In this document: positions 63,988-64,000 of the stretch, one piece after another | How positions within the stretch are numbered: position 1 is the first letter of the stretch | How the letters are laid out: every line of letters begins with the position of its first letter | Assembly (NCBI RefSeq): GCF_032814565.1 | Contig: NZ_CP136521.1 | Coordinates: 620,001 to 684,000, forward strand | From: Hwangdonia lutea | GTDB lineage: Bacteria > Bacteroidota > Bacteroidia > Flavobacteriales > Flavobacteriaceae | Direction: 5' to 3' | DNA length: 64,000 bases | The notes under the pieces: model-generated | Told to the model about the DNA's origin: nothing | What the model saw: the letters and a program-made list of their open reading frames with translations, nothing else | The model's database searches: none | Position numbers and translations under genes: made by a program

Positions 63988-64000
63988 TGAGTACGTTTAC
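63987..64000 (+). CDS. secG: Start of probable secG (cut by window edge)
   Basis: Only MSTFT is visible, with ATG overlapping the TAA of the preceding gene by one base. The identification as SecG, the small translocase subunit, rests on the conserved flavobacterial order lptE - TPR protein - secG and the typical MSTF start. It cannot be verified here. Confidence 0.5.

Overview
The window comes from a low-GC member of Bacteroidota, almost certainly family Flavobacteriaceae. The evidence is the complete gliding/type IX secretion core gldK-gldL-gldM-gldN, promoters of the TTG-N19-TAnnTTTG type, the order miaB - sigma-54 regulator - lptE - (secG), and several GTCA-type dispersed repeats common in flavobacteria.

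Three parts can be seen. (1) 1-4045, chromosome: a heavy-metal RND pump (cusA/czcA-like, cut by the left edge), its small HYC_CC_PP partner, and the remnant of an old integrase. (2) 4046-41139, an integrative mobilizable element inserted in the 3' end of the initiator tRNA-fMet gene. A 45-bp copy of the tRNA 3' part bounds the left side, and the intact tRNA (41096-41168) forms the right side. From left to right it carries a tyrosine integrase with repeated arm-type sites (TATTCTGTACC) at both ends; a large STAND-type NTPase flanked by repeats; a four-gene HEPN/paralogue operon and an XRE regulator; a mobilization block (coupling ATPase, DUF5712 relaxase, BfmA/BtgA protein); a maintenance block (small ORF, RadC-like JAB protein, Ssb); and a large defence island. 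(3) 41140-64000, chromosome: CPXCG protein, LRR protein, ABC-F ATPase, DUF983, FAD oxidoreductase, gldNMLK (read right to left), a degenerate arginase-fold protein, topA, membrane-protein paralogues, lipoproteins, then miaB, a sigma-54 activator, lptE, a TPR-like protein and the first codons of probable secG.

The defence island (18116-40778, all minus strand) holds a short type II CBASS (CapV patatin phospholipase, CD-NTase ending in Gly-Gly, stand-alone E2-like protein), a type I restriction-modification system whose hsdMS and hsdR are split by a CSD-DUF3825 / UDG-like / DUF1643 trio, a Druantia type III-like pair (DruH-like plus DruE-like helicase with DUF1998), and an upstream regulatory operon (wHTH, nucleotidyltransferase, WYL protein).

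The most notable observation is a shared control element. The four promoters in front of capV, the DUF3825 operon, hsdM and druH have the same 35-bp layout: palindrome RTGYAA-N5-TTRCAY, exactly 10 nt, then a -7-like box ending in TTTG or TTTTG. None has the -33 TTG that the tRNA-fMet promoter and the WYL-operon promoter have. I infer that one dimeric regulator, most simply the WYL protein encoded next to druH, controls CBASS, restriction, Druantia and the DUF3825/UDG module as one regulon.
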